Source of the DNA: Notamacropus eugenii
Taxonomy: Eukaryota > Chordata > Mammalia > Diprotodontia > Macropodidae
Direction: 5' to 3'
NCBI RefSeq assembly: GCF_028372415.1
Contig: NC_092875.1
Coordinates: 190,369,522 to 190,433,521 of the forward strand
DNA: 64,000 bases
Part shown: piece by piece, positions 1 through 10,689 of the stretch
How positions within the stretch are numbered: the stretch's first letter is position 1
How the letters are laid out: the number at the start of each line of letters is the position of its first letter
Notes under the pieces: generated by a model
The model's input: the letters and a program-made list of their open reading frames with translations, nothing else
The model's database searches: none
What the model was told of the DNA's origin: nothing
Position numbers and translations under genes: made by a program

Positions 1-499
1 AATACTAACACAGATTAATGAATAATTATTTTGTTCACCTATGTAACATCTTTCTCAGTACCACAGTTTTATTTTATCCACACAAGTCCTTCTTCTGATC
101 AAAACACAATCTAAGTATTCCTCTCCCTAGTATATAGAACAGGAGGCTAAGGCTCAATTTCAGAGATTTATCTATGCTCAAACTGTGAGTTAGAGGCCTC
201 TGAGTGGGGATTAAAATTCAGACTCCCTGACAAAGCACACTGGTCTTCCAAGATATTTGGCAATCAGGCATTTTCTGCAAATGCCTAAGGGGAAAAAACT
301 AGAGGTAAGAGGAATTCCATAGACCTGTGAATCTTTAATTAGAAAGAAGCAATAATAATTAGAAATAAACTTTCTAATTGGTAATATCCCCAAATTCCTG
401 GTTTCTATAAACCTGTGTTTAGGAAAATAATCTGTAGGTTTTTCAATCATAAGAAATGTTATAAAACATAAGCTTAGCATTCCAAATCATTTGAGACGT

Positions 500-735
500 A
501 GGATAGTATATAGATAGTACAGGACTTAGAGTTCAGCAAGTCACAACCTCTGAATTTGTTTCCTCCTCTGTAAAATGGGTAAAATCTATTCCACCACCTT
601 CTAGTACTATCCCGTCAGAGCTGTCATGAAGAAACTAAAGTAAATAACATCACATACATTTGTGTGAATGTGTGAAATGTGTATTTCTTTGAAAATGTTA
701 AAGCAATATATAAATACCAATTATTTTTATTATCT
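500..735 (+). repeat. MIR-family SINE fragment
   Basis: The stretch carries the MIR core signature: a worn 'caagtcac..aacctctgaatttg' segment, then 'cctctgtaaaatggg', then a 3' part with 'gaaaatgttaaagcaatata'. It is old and diverged, with no clear flanking duplication. Confidence 0.65.
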
Positions 736-1005
736 GGAATAATAATCTGATTATTACTCTGATCACTTCAACAGTAGGTACTGATACCATGAGTCATTTA
801 AAATTTCATGTAATCAACTCACTAGTATATTAAATAGCAAATTACTTACTAAACCAACTTAATTAACTTCCTTTCAAGCAAAAAAAAAAAGAATTTATCT
901 TGGTAACTTTTTATGGATCAACTAGCTGTGATTTCTAAGATAGCTTAGTTACCCTATTATTTTCTTTTACAAAGGTTGTCCAATAACTGCCAACTATATA
1001 TATAT

Positions 1006-1018
1006 ATGTACATGTGTG

Positions 1019-1077
<59 letters not shown>
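1006..1077. repeat. (TA)n microsatellite
   Basis: A nearly pure TA dinucleotide run interrupted by a few TG steps, inside NUP153 intron 1. Short reading frames rich in Tyr/Ile across it are by-products of the repeat. Confidence 0.95.
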
Positions 1078-1081
<4 letters not shown>

Positions 1082-1794
1082 GCTATATTATTTGTCACTC
1101 TCCCCCACAAATGGCAAAGAACCCAAGCTTTTAAATATCCTCATCAAAATGAAAATCTGTATACCAGAAATCAAAACCACATGTCTTGATCACCTCTGGA
1201 TAACTACCAATTCCAAACTCCAAAACAAGTAAAGGCAGAGGAAAGGCCAACCCATATAGGACACATATAAAAAGAGGGATTTTCAAAATGCACCCACTGC
1301 CAGTGTCACTATAACTCTTTCCCCAGAAGGTGATCCACGTGGACCTGGGTTCTTATGAGATCTAAATTAGACTTTTAAAAGAATGGGGACTGAAGTACAA
1401 ATAAAACAAATACATGAAACAAAATCATCACTCCCAAGAGATGTGGGGGTAGAAAGTGAGCCATTGCACCAAATTTATTCAGTCTTTTCCTCTACTTCCC
1501 TTTCTATTCTAGGAGTCTTGACAAGACATAATGAACCCGAGATAATTTCCGATTTTACCCTAATATCCAACCCCTCCCATACACCCCTCTTCCCTCTACC
1601 CCAAAAAAAGGAAGCAAGGTCTGGAAATACAAACAACCTTTAACTAATTCACTCAGAATACCCCAAACCAAGATACATATCAGGAGATGGAGTGGCTGGC
1701 AGTAGCCCTACCACATATACATTTATTTCAACACTAGCCTGCTGAATTCACCCCATCTCTGGTTCCAGAGGTCCCCACCCCACACATGCCCCAG

Positions 1795-2560
1795 TTATAT
1801 GGGGATGTGTGTGCACGAGTGCACATGTGAGGGAAGATATGCATTTTGTGTAGAAGTAGATGTAGGTGGGTGTGTAAGGGAAGAGGCATGTATGAAGTGG
1901 AAGATGTGGGTGTGCATGTGTAAAGGAAGAAAGGTGTGTATGAGGGAATGAGTGTGTGGTAGAGATGTAATGTGTAGGGAGTCAGTTAAGTACCCTGTAT
2001 AATGGAAGATGAGACTGAGTGTGGGTGTATGTGTTTGTGTATAAGGGGGAGGTAAGTGTGTTTTAAGGGAAGATGGATGTGTAAGGGAAGATAGATAGGT
2101 TTTGGTTGGGGGTATGCTGAGTGAAGTCAAGGTATGGGGGCATGTATCTTGGGAAAGACAGATGTGTGTTGGGTAAGTTGAGGGACACAGTTGGGGGACA
2201 GTGTGTGATGGGGGTGTTGTGGAAGATAAGGGCACAGATGTGGTGTGTGTTGGGGAAGACAGACGTGTATTGGGGAAGAGGGGCGCACAGCGGGAGGGAG
2301 GAGTTGGGGGACCTCTGGTGCGCGAAGCCAGATGTGTGTCATGGAAGAAGCCACAAGTACCCTGAAGAAGAAGAGGGCACAGTAGGGGGTGTATTGTGTG
2401 GTGGGGGGGTGTATCGGAGGAAGACAGAACTGTACTGGGGAACGGGGGCATGGTGAGACTGTGTGTTGGACAAGACAGAAATGTCCTGGAGAAAAGGGGG
2501 AATTGGGGGGACAGTATTGGGTAAGAGCAGAGTACAGTGGGAGCGCCGGGAAGCGGGGCG
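1795..2560. repeat. Imperfect GT/GA-rich minisatellite-like block
   Basis: About 770 bp of G-rich plus strand, built from degenerate units such as 'gggaagacagatgtgtgt', 'tgtgtaagggaagat' and 'ggggaagacagacgtgt', with almost no C in its left part. It merges into the CpG island on the right. Proline/threonine-rich reading frames on the minus strand follow from the composition and are not genes. Confidence 0.7.
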
Positions 2561-2870
2561 CACGGAGGTGGGGGGGGGCACAATGGGCTGTGCGTTGGGC
2601 AGCGTGGATGCTACGGTAGCAATGGCACGTGTAGACGTGTGTGAGAGGAGGCGGACACTGCGCGCCCAGGGGGAGCGGGGGAGGAATGTTGCGGGGATGG
2701 CGTTGGTGGGGGCAGTGCGGGGGTCCCGGGTGAGGGGGGCCCCGGCGGTTTGGGTGGTGGCTGGGAAGGGCTGGGGGCGCCCAACGTGGGGGTCGGGTCT
2801 GAGCCCCGGGCTCAGCTAGGCCGCGGCCGCCCGGCAGCCAGGCCGGGCCCGCCCCGAAGCCCGTCCTTAC

Positions 2871-2981
2871 CTGCTGTTGCTGCTGCTGCCGTCCCCGCGG
2901 GTAGGGCTTGGTCGGGCCCTGGTGGCAGCGCCGCGTCCGGATCTTGCCGCCGCCGCCCCCTCCTCCTGCTCCCGAGGCCAT
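2871..2981 (-). CDS. NUP153: NUP153, first coding exon (nucleoporin 153, N-terminus)
   Basis: The exon encodes the first 37 residues of nucleoporin Nup153, an FG-repeat protein of the nuclear pore basket involved in nuclear import, mRNA export and basket anchoring. The start is MASGAGGGGGGGKIRTRRCH, followed by a segment with QGPTKPYPRGR and six Gln. This matches the remembered mammalian Nup153 N-terminus (glycine run, KIRTRRCHQGP, then a Gln/His-rich end). The ATG has an excellent Kozak context (CCGCCATGG). The exon ends in phase 0 at CAG, followed by the donor GTAAGG, where I recall the human first coding exon also ending. All later exons (FG repeats, zinc fingers) lie beyond the left edge. 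The Gln run is pure here, whereas I recall QQHQ in human. Confidence 0.93.
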
Positions 2982-3197
2982 GGCGGAGTCTCGGCCTCTT
3001 CCCGCTCCGGGGCGGGGAAGGGAGGGAGGGAGGGCGGGGAGGGGCGGGAGAGGCGGCGGCGGCGGCGGCGGCCTCAGCGGCCCCCCCACCCCCCGGCCCC
3101 GGCCCAAGAGCCCGCCCGGCCCGCTCGCCGGGGCACGGGCACCAGAGGGAGCGCGAGGCCCGGCCGGCGACGGGGGAGAGAGAGAGAGGGCGCGCGC

Positions 3198-3269
3198 GGG
3201 AGGAGGAGGGAGGAAGAGAAGGGAGGGGGGAGGGAAGAGGAAGAGGAGAAAGAGAAGGGGAGGAGGAGG
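3198..3269. repeat. 72-nt uninterrupted polypurine tract in the NUP153 5' UTR/promoter
   Basis: Every base from 3198 to 3269 on the plus strand is A or G, with many GGA/GGAGG blocks. On the minus (gene) strand this is a polypyrimidine tract, probably within the NUP153 5' UTR. Such tracts can form triplex or G-quadruplex structures. Confidence 0.9.
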
Positions 3270-4239
3270 TGGAGAAGGGGCGGCGGCGCCTGCTCCGGGC
3301 CCCGCAGCCCGCCCGCCTGCCCGCCCGCCCGCCTGCGGGCACCCGCCTCTGTGCGTGTCACGGTCTCTATGGAGATCTCCGGGGGGAAGCCGGCGCGCGC
3401 GCGGGCTCTCGACTCTCGCGCAGCTCCCGGCGCCGCTAGGGCCTAACGCGACCGCCGGGCGGTGATCCTTTCGCTGTTTCCGCCGCCTCAGCCGCTGCTG
3501 CCTGTGCCTCCCGCCCACCCCTCCCCCCCGCGCCTGGCGCCCGCCCCGCCGCCGCCGTCGCCGTCGTCGTAGTCTTCTCAGCCGCCGCCGTCGCTACCGT
3601 CGCTGCCGCTTTTGCTCCTATTGCTGCTGCAGCGACCGCCGCCGTCGCGAGCCAAAGTGGCGTCACTCTCTCGCGCCGGGTGCGGCGCGTCATCGATCCG
3701 CGCCCGAACCCGAGGGGCGGGGTGAGCGAGAGGAGAAGGGAAAGAAGGTTGAACCGGCCCGCGCCGCGCGTAGGGCTGACGGGAAATAGAGTCCGGCCGA
3801 GGAACGCCGAGTTTGGAGGTGGGGGAGGGAAGGAGGCCGGGTTTGTTGGGACAAAATGAGGCGCCAGCTTCTTGCGTGTTCTCCATGGGGCTCGGATTCA
3901 GCAGAAGCGCGCACGTGCTTTTTACTGGGAGCGGGGTCCTCCCCCCCTCCCAGACTCTCCCTTTTACTCTCCTTGCCCCCGGGGGACTTTCCCGACACGT
4001 TACCGCCGGGGGCCTCCCCACTTCTGAGCGTGGGCCTAAAGGGCGCTGGAAGGAAGCAGCCCCCGCGTCCGTCATCCCCTGCCGGCCTCTGACGTACCTC
4101 CGTCTGGTAACCTCCCCTCCTTTGGCCTGGTTCATGAAGTGCAGGGGATGGATGAGATCCGAGTTGGGGGGGCGGGGTTCAGAGTTGTTCGGGACTATTT
4201 GGCACTCTAGAGATCCTTCTTCGGAACAGTGTTTTTAAA

Positions 4240-5690
4240 CGCGTAAAATAAGAAGCGTAGGACTGGGAAGGACCAGAAAGTTAAAATAGGTACAAAATGT
4301 GTGTTTAAGATTTCGACCCCGGCCTCTTCCAGCTGTGATCACTTTCACCGTCTCCTAAAAGTGGACAGCTTATTTACGGCCCTCCGGGTCGGCGGCCGGA
4401 GCGATCCTTACGGGGCTTTAGCTTAAGTCTTAAAGCGTAACCAACGTTGACATTGACAGGCTTCCGGGCTCACCGTTCGTCTGCAGGACCAGGCCAGCCC
4501 TAGCAGGATCTGCGTCCCTACCATCAGAGAAACTGATGTTCGCTGTCACGCGTGGAACCGCCCCTCCAAGGCCAGACAGAACTGAAAAGCGAAGAGCTTG
4601 TCCTCAGTGCTCTCCCACGCCTTTATCTTCACCTTTCTCGCTGATGTCAGGAGAAATCCAATTTTTGAAGGAGCAAAATTTTTTCTCATTTTTCCGGAAG
4701 GCAAAGTAACTTAACTGAGGTTGTACAAAGATTATTTTGTAAGTAGAGCGATGAAGAAATTTTTAAGGAAGGAAGAAACGTTGTGATTTGAAAATCACAG
4801 AAGTTGCCTCCTGAACCATTGAATTTCCTTCATTAAAAACATTTCTTAAAGTTATGCAACAAAAAGAAATACCTGGGAGAGGTAATATCTTCAAGCCCTT
4901 GCTTTTTCTTTGTCAGTATTAGTGAAGACAAAGGCAAAGAAAGGTAAAATCTGTGGGACAGAGGAGGAAAACAACTTATTGTTTTGAAAACACTTTTCTG
5001 TGAAATAGTACCTGCAACATTATGATTCAGATAGGTTTTTGTGAGCTAATCTGGTACTAAATTCTTAGCACCAAACGGCTGATTTACAAAATTTTGGAAC
5101 ACCATTTGTTTGCAAGTTGGGGACTCCCAGCAGTGAGAATTTGTGTTATGAAAAATTATCCTTGATGATAAATACTGTCTTCTAGCTTTCTGTGGAAAAT
5201 TATCTTCATTTTGGAGATGAAATCCATTTAACTTATAACTAAAGTGAAATCCATTTATTTAACTTTGAGTGTAATGCGGCATAATTAATGATTTGCAGGC
5301 AGATGTTCTGTTTCTATTTAGTATCAAAATCACATGACAGTGGAAGGAAATGGAATTGTAAGTGTGTTACTTAAATAGTATCCAGTCAGCTAAATGGCCT
5401 TTTGTGGACTGGTCTGGGAATCTGACCATATGACCATTTATGAGAAAATGTTAGAAGTTCCAACTCAGAACTTCAGGCCTTGAGAAACTACCCCCATCTC
5501 CTAGTGAGAAGATATAAGTATTTAGATATTGGGAAGATTCAGCCCCAAAATATCTTCCATAGGCTTCCTTAGTATAGTGCAAGCTAAGATGGGGAATGAG
5601 CTACTCATGTGGTAGCAGAAAGGCATCCTCCAAAGAGGCTACCATGTATAAGGGATATGATATTATCAGGTTTTTCTTATCTTTTTTTTT
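4240..5690. other. Intergenic, no feature recognised
   Basis: AT-rich sequence upstream of the NUP153 promoter. I see no convincing coding exon, transposon or simple repeat, apart from a short T run near 5683. Confidence 0.6.
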
Positions 5691-5699
5691 TTTTTAATG

Positions 5700-5880
5700 T
5701 CAGGGACTGTCTCTAACCTGTTATAGGAGTCAGAAAATTTTGTCCTATAAAAGGCTAGGTAGTAAATATTTTGGGCTTTGTGGGCTAGTAGGTAAAATTG
5801 AGGATATTATGTAGGTACTTGTATAACAAGAGAGAAAACTAATTTCCACAGATTCTTTTGATGAAATTCAAAATGTAATA
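5700..5880 (+). mobile_element. hAT-type DNA transposon fossil, first part
   Basis: 'ggctaggtagtaaatattttgggctttgtgggc' resembles the common mammalian hAT fossil whose consensus reads 'gggccagatagtaaatattttaggctttgcgggcc'. A matching later part of the same family, in the same orientation, lies at 7655-7858. The two probably derive from one element split by later insertions. Confidence 0.6.
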
Positions 5881-6765
5881 GTCAGTAAACACTTATTTAA
5901 GTTCCTACTGTGTGCAAGGCACAGTGCTAAACCCTAGGGATAAGAGGCAAAAGAGTCCCTACCCTCAGGGTACTCACCCTCTAATGGGGACTATAACAAA
6001 TTCAAGCAAACTATATATTGGATGATCCCCAGAGGGAAGGCCCAAGAATTAAGAGGATTTGAGAGAAGCTTTATGAAGAAGATGGGATTTTAGATGGGGA
6101 TTAAAGAAAGTCAGGGAAATCAGGAGGTAGAAATGAGAGGGGAGAGCATTCCAGGCATGGAGGAGAGGGAGAATGCCCAGAACCAAGAGATGATGTGTTC
6201 TTTTTTGTGGAACAGCAAGGAGACCAGTGTCACTGGATGGAAGGGTACATATAGGGGAATAAGGTATAAGAAGACTGGAAAGGTAGGAGGGGACTAGGTT
6301 ATGAAGAGCTTTGAATGCCAAACAAAGCATTTTGTATTTGATCCTGGAAGTAATAGGGAACTATTGAAGATTATTGCTGGAGGGGAGAGGGGGTGGGGGC
6401 AGGGGGAAGAGGGGCAGTGATGTGGATGGACCTGTGTTTTAGGAAAATCACTTTGGTGGTTAAAAAATGGATTGCAGTGGGGAAAGACTTGAGGCAAGCA
6501 GACCCACCAATAGCCTATTACAAGAGTCCAGGCACAAGGTGATGAGGACCTTTACTAGAATGGTGATGGTGTCAGAGGAGAGAAGGGAGCTCATTAGAGA
6601 CATGTTCAAAGGTGAAATTGACAGGCCTTGGCAAAGGACTGGATATGGAGGTAGGGAGTGGGGCAAGGATGTTGAGGATGGCATCTAAGTTGGGAGTCTG
6701 AAGGCCTGGGAGGATGATTTTGCCCTCTTCATTAATAGGGAAGGTTAGAGGGAGGAGGTTTTAGG
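5880..6765 (-). mobile_element. L2/CR1-clade LINE, 3' portion
   Basis: Read on the minus strand, 6049-6330 encodes a worn but recognisable C-terminus of an L2/CR1-type ORF2: LAFKALHNLVPSYLSSLL, then SDTGLLAVP, then WNALPSHF. The 3' end (5880-5960) carries the L2-like tail with 'gcactgtgccttgcacacagtagg' and 'aataagtgtttactgac'. The element is 5'-truncated and inactive. Confidence 0.8.
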
Positions 6766-7655
6766 GAAAAAAATAAGTTCTGTTTTGGACATGTATAATA
6801 TAACTTTTTTTTTTGGTAATATGGTTCTACTAATGAGAAGAACGGAATTCCTTTTTTGGGGGGTGAGGGGGATAACATTTAGTTTAATTTGAGTTCATAG
6901 TATTCCCTATCATCAGAATTGCTTGCAAATGCTGATTCATAATCAGATTTTATTTATTTCATCTTGAAAATGTCTTTCTACCCTAAATACTGATATTAAT
7001 CCACAAACATATGATTTTGATGGAGTATATTCATCAGTTGAAAGGCATTTATAGAATTTCACTAGATTCTTCGTTAGATAAAGAACCTTATTATGTCATT
7101 ACATTACAGAGTACTCACTTCAGTTGAAGGTTAGGTGGAAGCTCCTCAGTTACTCAGTTAAATGGATGTTAAAATATGGAAATTTCTTTCACAATTGCAT
7201 TGAAGTCTGAAAAGCACTGCTGGAACTGTAGTCTGAGGCAAGGAAAATATAACTGCTACAAACTTGTGTGAGAATAGAGATCTCACTTCTTGTTTTTACT
7301 TTTGACAGCACAGGAAATATTTTTAAAAGTTGACATTACTTGTGATTCAAACAATAATAACTGTCATTAAATTGACCTTACAACAATATAAGTTTCACCT
7401 GATAGGCTCTATTTGCCTTGTAATTATTCATTAATAAGCTTTATGAAGTCTGCAGCAAAAGCTAATTTCCAAAGTCATTCAGTGTTCAATAATAGTTGTT
7501 GAGGGCAGTTCTCTTTAAGAAATATTTCAATCTCAGCCTGAGGTCCAAAAAAAGTCATCATATGATGATATGCATGGTACTCGAAACACTATTGAATAGT
7601 AATTGTCACTGCAATTGGTAGTATGCTGAGCAATGTAAATCGATGAGAGCACAAT
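6765..7655. other. Intergenic, no feature recognised
   Basis: AT-rich sequence between the L2 fragment and the second hAT piece. I recognise no gene or repeat. It may hold further remnants of the split hAT element. Confidence 0.5.
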
Positions 7656-7858
7656 CATCCCTTTTCTCACTGCTCACTTCTGCAATTGTAGCACAAAAGC
7701 AGCCATAGACAATTGTCAACAAGTAGGCATGGCTGCGTTCCACTACATCTTAATTTTAAGATGTAAAAACTATTCTTAACTCACAAGCTGACCAGAAATA
7801 GACAGTAAGCTAGGTTTGGCTTGTGGCCATAGTTTGCTGATTCCTAACTTATAGCCAA
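7655..7858 (+). mobile_element. hAT-type DNA transposon fossil, second part
   Basis: 'gtagcacaaaagcagccatag', 'ggcatggctgcgttcc', 'atgtaaaaactattcttaactc' and 'ggcttgtggccatagtttgctgat' follow, in order, the 3' half of the family seen at 5700-5880. No transposase frame survives. Confidence 0.7.
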
Positions 7859-7879
7859 TGAAAATGGAATACAGAAACT

Positions 7880-8735
7880 AATTGCAGATTATTACCAGTT
7901 ATATGAAAAAATGCTCCAAATCACTGATAAGAGAAACAACCCTGCAAATTGGCAAAGATGCCAAAAGATGTCAATAGTTGATACAGGAGAGATTATGGGA
8001 AGATAGGCACACTTGTGTATTTTTGGTGGTATTTTTATGAATTGGTAAGACCATTTTGGAAAGCAGTTTGGAATTATATAAATAAAGTGACCAAAATGTC
8101 CATATCTTTTGAGCCAGAGAGTATTTTACTAGGCTTATAGCCCCAATATGGCTACTGATGAGAAGAAAGCCCCTATATACACCAAAATATTTATGGGAAC
8201 ACTTTTTATGATAAAAAAAGGATTAGAAACAAAGTAAATGCACATTGATCAGGGAATGGCTATACAAACTGTGGGACCTGAATGGAATGGAATAGCACAA
8301 TGCTTTCAGAAAGGATGAACATGATCAATACAGAGAAGCAGAGCTATCTGAGGTGTTGAAGAGTTAAGGTAAGCAGAACCGAGAAAACAACATTCACAAT
8401 TCTACACAATGTAAGAAGAAAGAACCACCACCAAAAAAAATCAAAAGTGAATGTTGAAAAGTTATAAAGGATAAACATGGCACAAAAGAAATGATAGAAG
8501 AAGGTACTTGTACTCCTTTGCAGGGGTAGGATATTCACAAGTGTTGTATACTGTACATATTTTCAGACTTTTTTGATGTATTGATCAATCATGCTGACTT
8601 TTGCTATTTTCCTTATTGTCTTTAAAAATACTGCTTGTTATATGGGATGACTCTCTGAGAGGAGAAGGAGAAGAGACACTGGGGGAAATTATGATGTAGA
8701 ACACATGAATAAAAAGTTGTTTTTAAAAAGAACTG
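7880..8735 (+). mobile_element. L1 fragment: end of ORF2 plus 3' UTR
   Basis: The order of landmarks follows the end of L1 ORF2: 'tatgaaaaaatgctccaaatcact', a 'ttttggtggta' region, 'ccatttt(g)gaaagcagt', 'ccccaatatggc', 'tttatgggaacac' and 'gatcagggaatggctatacaa'. It ends in a 3' UTR with 'gaataaaaagttgtttttaaaaag'. It is 5'-truncated with many frame breaks. Confidence 0.75.
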
Positions 8736-8784
8736 GCATAAAGCATGCAAATGAAAAATGTAACATAATATTTTAAGTAAGGAA

Positions 8785-8995
8785 AGAAAGGTAAGCGTAG
8801 TGAGAAAGACTGCTAGACCTTGAATCAAGAAGACCTGTGTTCATATCCTGCCTCTGATACCTAATAATTGTATGACCTTGGGCAAATCATTTAACTTCTC
8901 TAAACTGTCAATTTTTATCTGGTAAAATGTGGATTGTAATACCTATTTAACATAGTTTGTTGTGAAGCTAAAATGAGTTAACAGATAGCATAGAA
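8785..8995 (+). repeat. MIR-family SINE
   Basis: A tRNA-related head ('ctagaccttgaatcaagaagacc'), then 'gtatgaccttgggcaaatca', 'ttaacttctctaaactg', 'ggtaaaatgtgg' and 'ttgttgtgaagctaaaatgag', in MIR order. The copy is nearly complete but diverged. Confidence 0.8.
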
Positions 8996-8999
8996 TGGG

Positions 9000-9705
9000 A
9001 GTTGATTGAAGCCAAATCAATTTCCTCAGCCAACTCCATGGCAGGAGAGATGCCCCTGATACCTTTATCAAAAATACCTCTCCTAAATCAAAAAATCAAA
9101 GGCATGGACGAGGTATGGAAAAGTCCTTAATTAATTTGGAATTGATGAAAGCCATTGGATTAAATGAAATGTTGCTACACAGAGAGTGTGTTTGAATTAG
9201 TTGAAGAGACTCGAGCATGCCCTGTGGAGACTGGATAAAATACCAAGCCAGTTTGAACCTAGAATTCCAATATACCCTACCTTTCACAATTGGTCACAGG
9301 ATGACATAGCAAACTTTGAAAAGTGGGAATATTTCTGATGGATGTCCTAGCAGTGTCACCAGATTCTTCTGTGTTGGGAGTCGAGGACAAACTAGAAAAC
9401 CTGAGGAAATGCAGCTTGGTTTCTCTATAAGGAGCCCAACAAATAAGTACACAGTGCCTAAAGAGAACTTCACAAGATCTCCACAATGGGAGAAAAAGAC
9501 TTCTAACAACCAAGAGTTCCTCTATAATGCCCCAGCTCCTCATCTTGAAACCTCACTCCAGCTCCAGAGTTCATGAATTGGGAATACCCATTGCTTTTGT
9601 GGCCCCACCCTTTTATTGGATGGCTACTTCTAGAACCTCCACATAAGGAGGGCCTCTGAGCGGCCATGTCTCATTCCTCTCCAGGCTACACTTCGGACTC
9701 ACTGG
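9000..9705. other. Intergenic, no feature recognised
   Basis: I could not assign this stretch. It holds an 86-codon plus-strand open frame at 9316-9576 and overlapping minus-strand frames. None resembles a protein I know, and no splice or promoter context supports them. Confidence 0.5.
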
Positions 9706-9709
9706 CATG

Positions 9710-9751
9710 GCCCTAGCCCCTAGCCCCTAGCCCCTAGCCCCTGGCCCCTGG
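9710..9751. repeat. Heptamer tandem repeat (CCCCTAG/CCCCTGG), six units
   Basis: Six consecutive 7-bp units: the first is a variant (GCCCTAG), then three CCCCTAG, then two CCCCTGG. It is a small clean minisatellite in otherwise unassigned sequence, immediately before an L2-like 3' end. Confidence 0.9.
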
Positions 9752-9774
9752 TACTTTTGCTGCCCTCCTCCTTT

Positions 9775-9905
9775 TCAGTTTCCTTTATGTTTTGTCTTCT
9801 CTCATTAGAATGTAAGCTCAAGGTCATATACTGTATTTCTATTTGTATTCCCAGCGTAGCCACAGTATATGACACATAAGAACTTAATTAATGTTTGTTA
9901 CCTTG
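9775..9905 (+). mobile_element. L2-like LINE 3' end
   Basis: 'attagaatgtaagctc', then 'tactgtatttctatttgtattccc', then 'gacacataagaacttaat' is the usual L2 3' terminal pattern (length summary, 'stomach' of the tail and 'aat-aaatg' end). Confidence 0.65.
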
Positions 9906-10284
9906 CTAGAGAACATATGCTCTCTAAGCTTGAGCCCACTTTTCCCTGGACACTGTGTACTTGTGGGAGAGTGTACCCTTGGTTTGGGGAGACAGTTATA
10001 CCAACTATTCTTGCCAAGTCACTTTAGTAAATGCTAACTTTAGTAAAAGCTAAAGAAAATATGACTAGCTAATTGATAAAAATTGTTAATGGGGGAGCAT
10101 GCTAGTTGACCTTCATAAGTTGCAGTATAAAAGAAACCATCTTAAATTCCTTGGTTACCCCTACACCCCCCTGAAAGAAGAAGCAACCAGTCACCTTCTG
10201 AGAACTTAACCTTCTGCTGTTAGTGGAAGAGTGATCCCAGAGACTTTTATATTTATAAATAGCTTTTAAAATCTTATTGTGCTC

Positions 10285-10625
10285 AGTGATCTGAGACAGC
10301 TCTGAAGGACTTAAGATAAATGCTATCCATCTCCAGAGAAAGAACTGATAGTGTGTGAATACGGATTGAAACATACTTCTTTTTTACTTCATTTTTCTTG
10401 AGATTTTTTTGTCTTGTTTTCTTTCACAACATGACTGTTATGAATATGTTTTGAATGACTGCACATATATAACCTATATTGAACTGCTTGCCTTCTTAAT
10501 GGTGTGGGATGCAGTGGGGAGAGAGAGCAAGGGAGAGAATTCAGAACTCTTTAAGTTTTATAAAATGTTAAAAATTGTTTCTCCATGTAATTGGCAGAAA
10601 ATAAATTTAAAAAATAAAATTTCAT
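10285..10625 (+). mobile_element. Marsupial L1 3' UTR end
   Basis: 'atgctatccatctccagaga', 'gaactgatagtgtgtgaata', 'ttctttcacaacatgac', 'tgactgcacatatataacct', 'ttgcttgcctt' and an A-rich end with AATAAA-like motifs. The middle part is shared with the 3' UTR of the HAL1 copies in this window (for example 13270-13430), so L1 and HAL1 share 3' sequence here. Confidence 0.7.
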
Positions 10626-10689
10626 GCTTTAGAAATGTCAACTACTATTATTTTGTGAAACATGATTTTTAAAATTTTTTTGACATCTT

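Larger units (their letters stand above)
1..2870 (-). other. NUP153: NUP153 intron 1 (5' part; continues off the left edge)
   Basis: This stretch lies downstream of the NUP153 exon 1 splice donor (GTAAGG, read on the minus strand from 2870). No further NUP153 exon is recognisable. It contains a MIR-like SINE, a TA microsatellite and a long GT/GA-rich low-complexity block that runs up to the CpG island. Positions 1-500 and 740-1000 show nothing identifiable. Confidence 0.85.
2520..4110 (-). promoter_or_regulatory. NUP153: CpG-island promoter and 5' UTR of NUP153
   Basis: This is the only strongly GC- and CpG-rich region of the window. It surrounds NUP153 exon 1 and extends upstream of its start codon (towards higher coordinates). 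GC-box-like GGGCGG motifs occur near 3010 and 3716, and a CRE-like 'tggcgtcac' lies near 3658. No TATA box is evident, as is usual for a housekeeping CpG-island promoter. The transcription start cannot be fixed from sequence; roughly 3.3-3.7 kb is plausible. Whether the island also fires on the plus strand cannot be judged. Confidence 0.85.

Noticed and set aside
1795-2583. 262-codon minus-strand Pro/Thr/Ser/His-rich frame
   Set aside because: Composition follows the GT-rich repeat in NUP153 intron 1; it resembles no protein.
2750-3465. Plus-strand frames of 185-229 codons in the CpG island
   Set aside because: GC-rich DNA lacks stop codons; the true exon is on the minus strand, and these peptides are low-complexity Gly/Arg/Ala.
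9316-9576. 86-codon plus-strand frame with overlapping minus frames
   Set aside because: No recognisable similarity, no splice or promoter context; length is within chance for this window.
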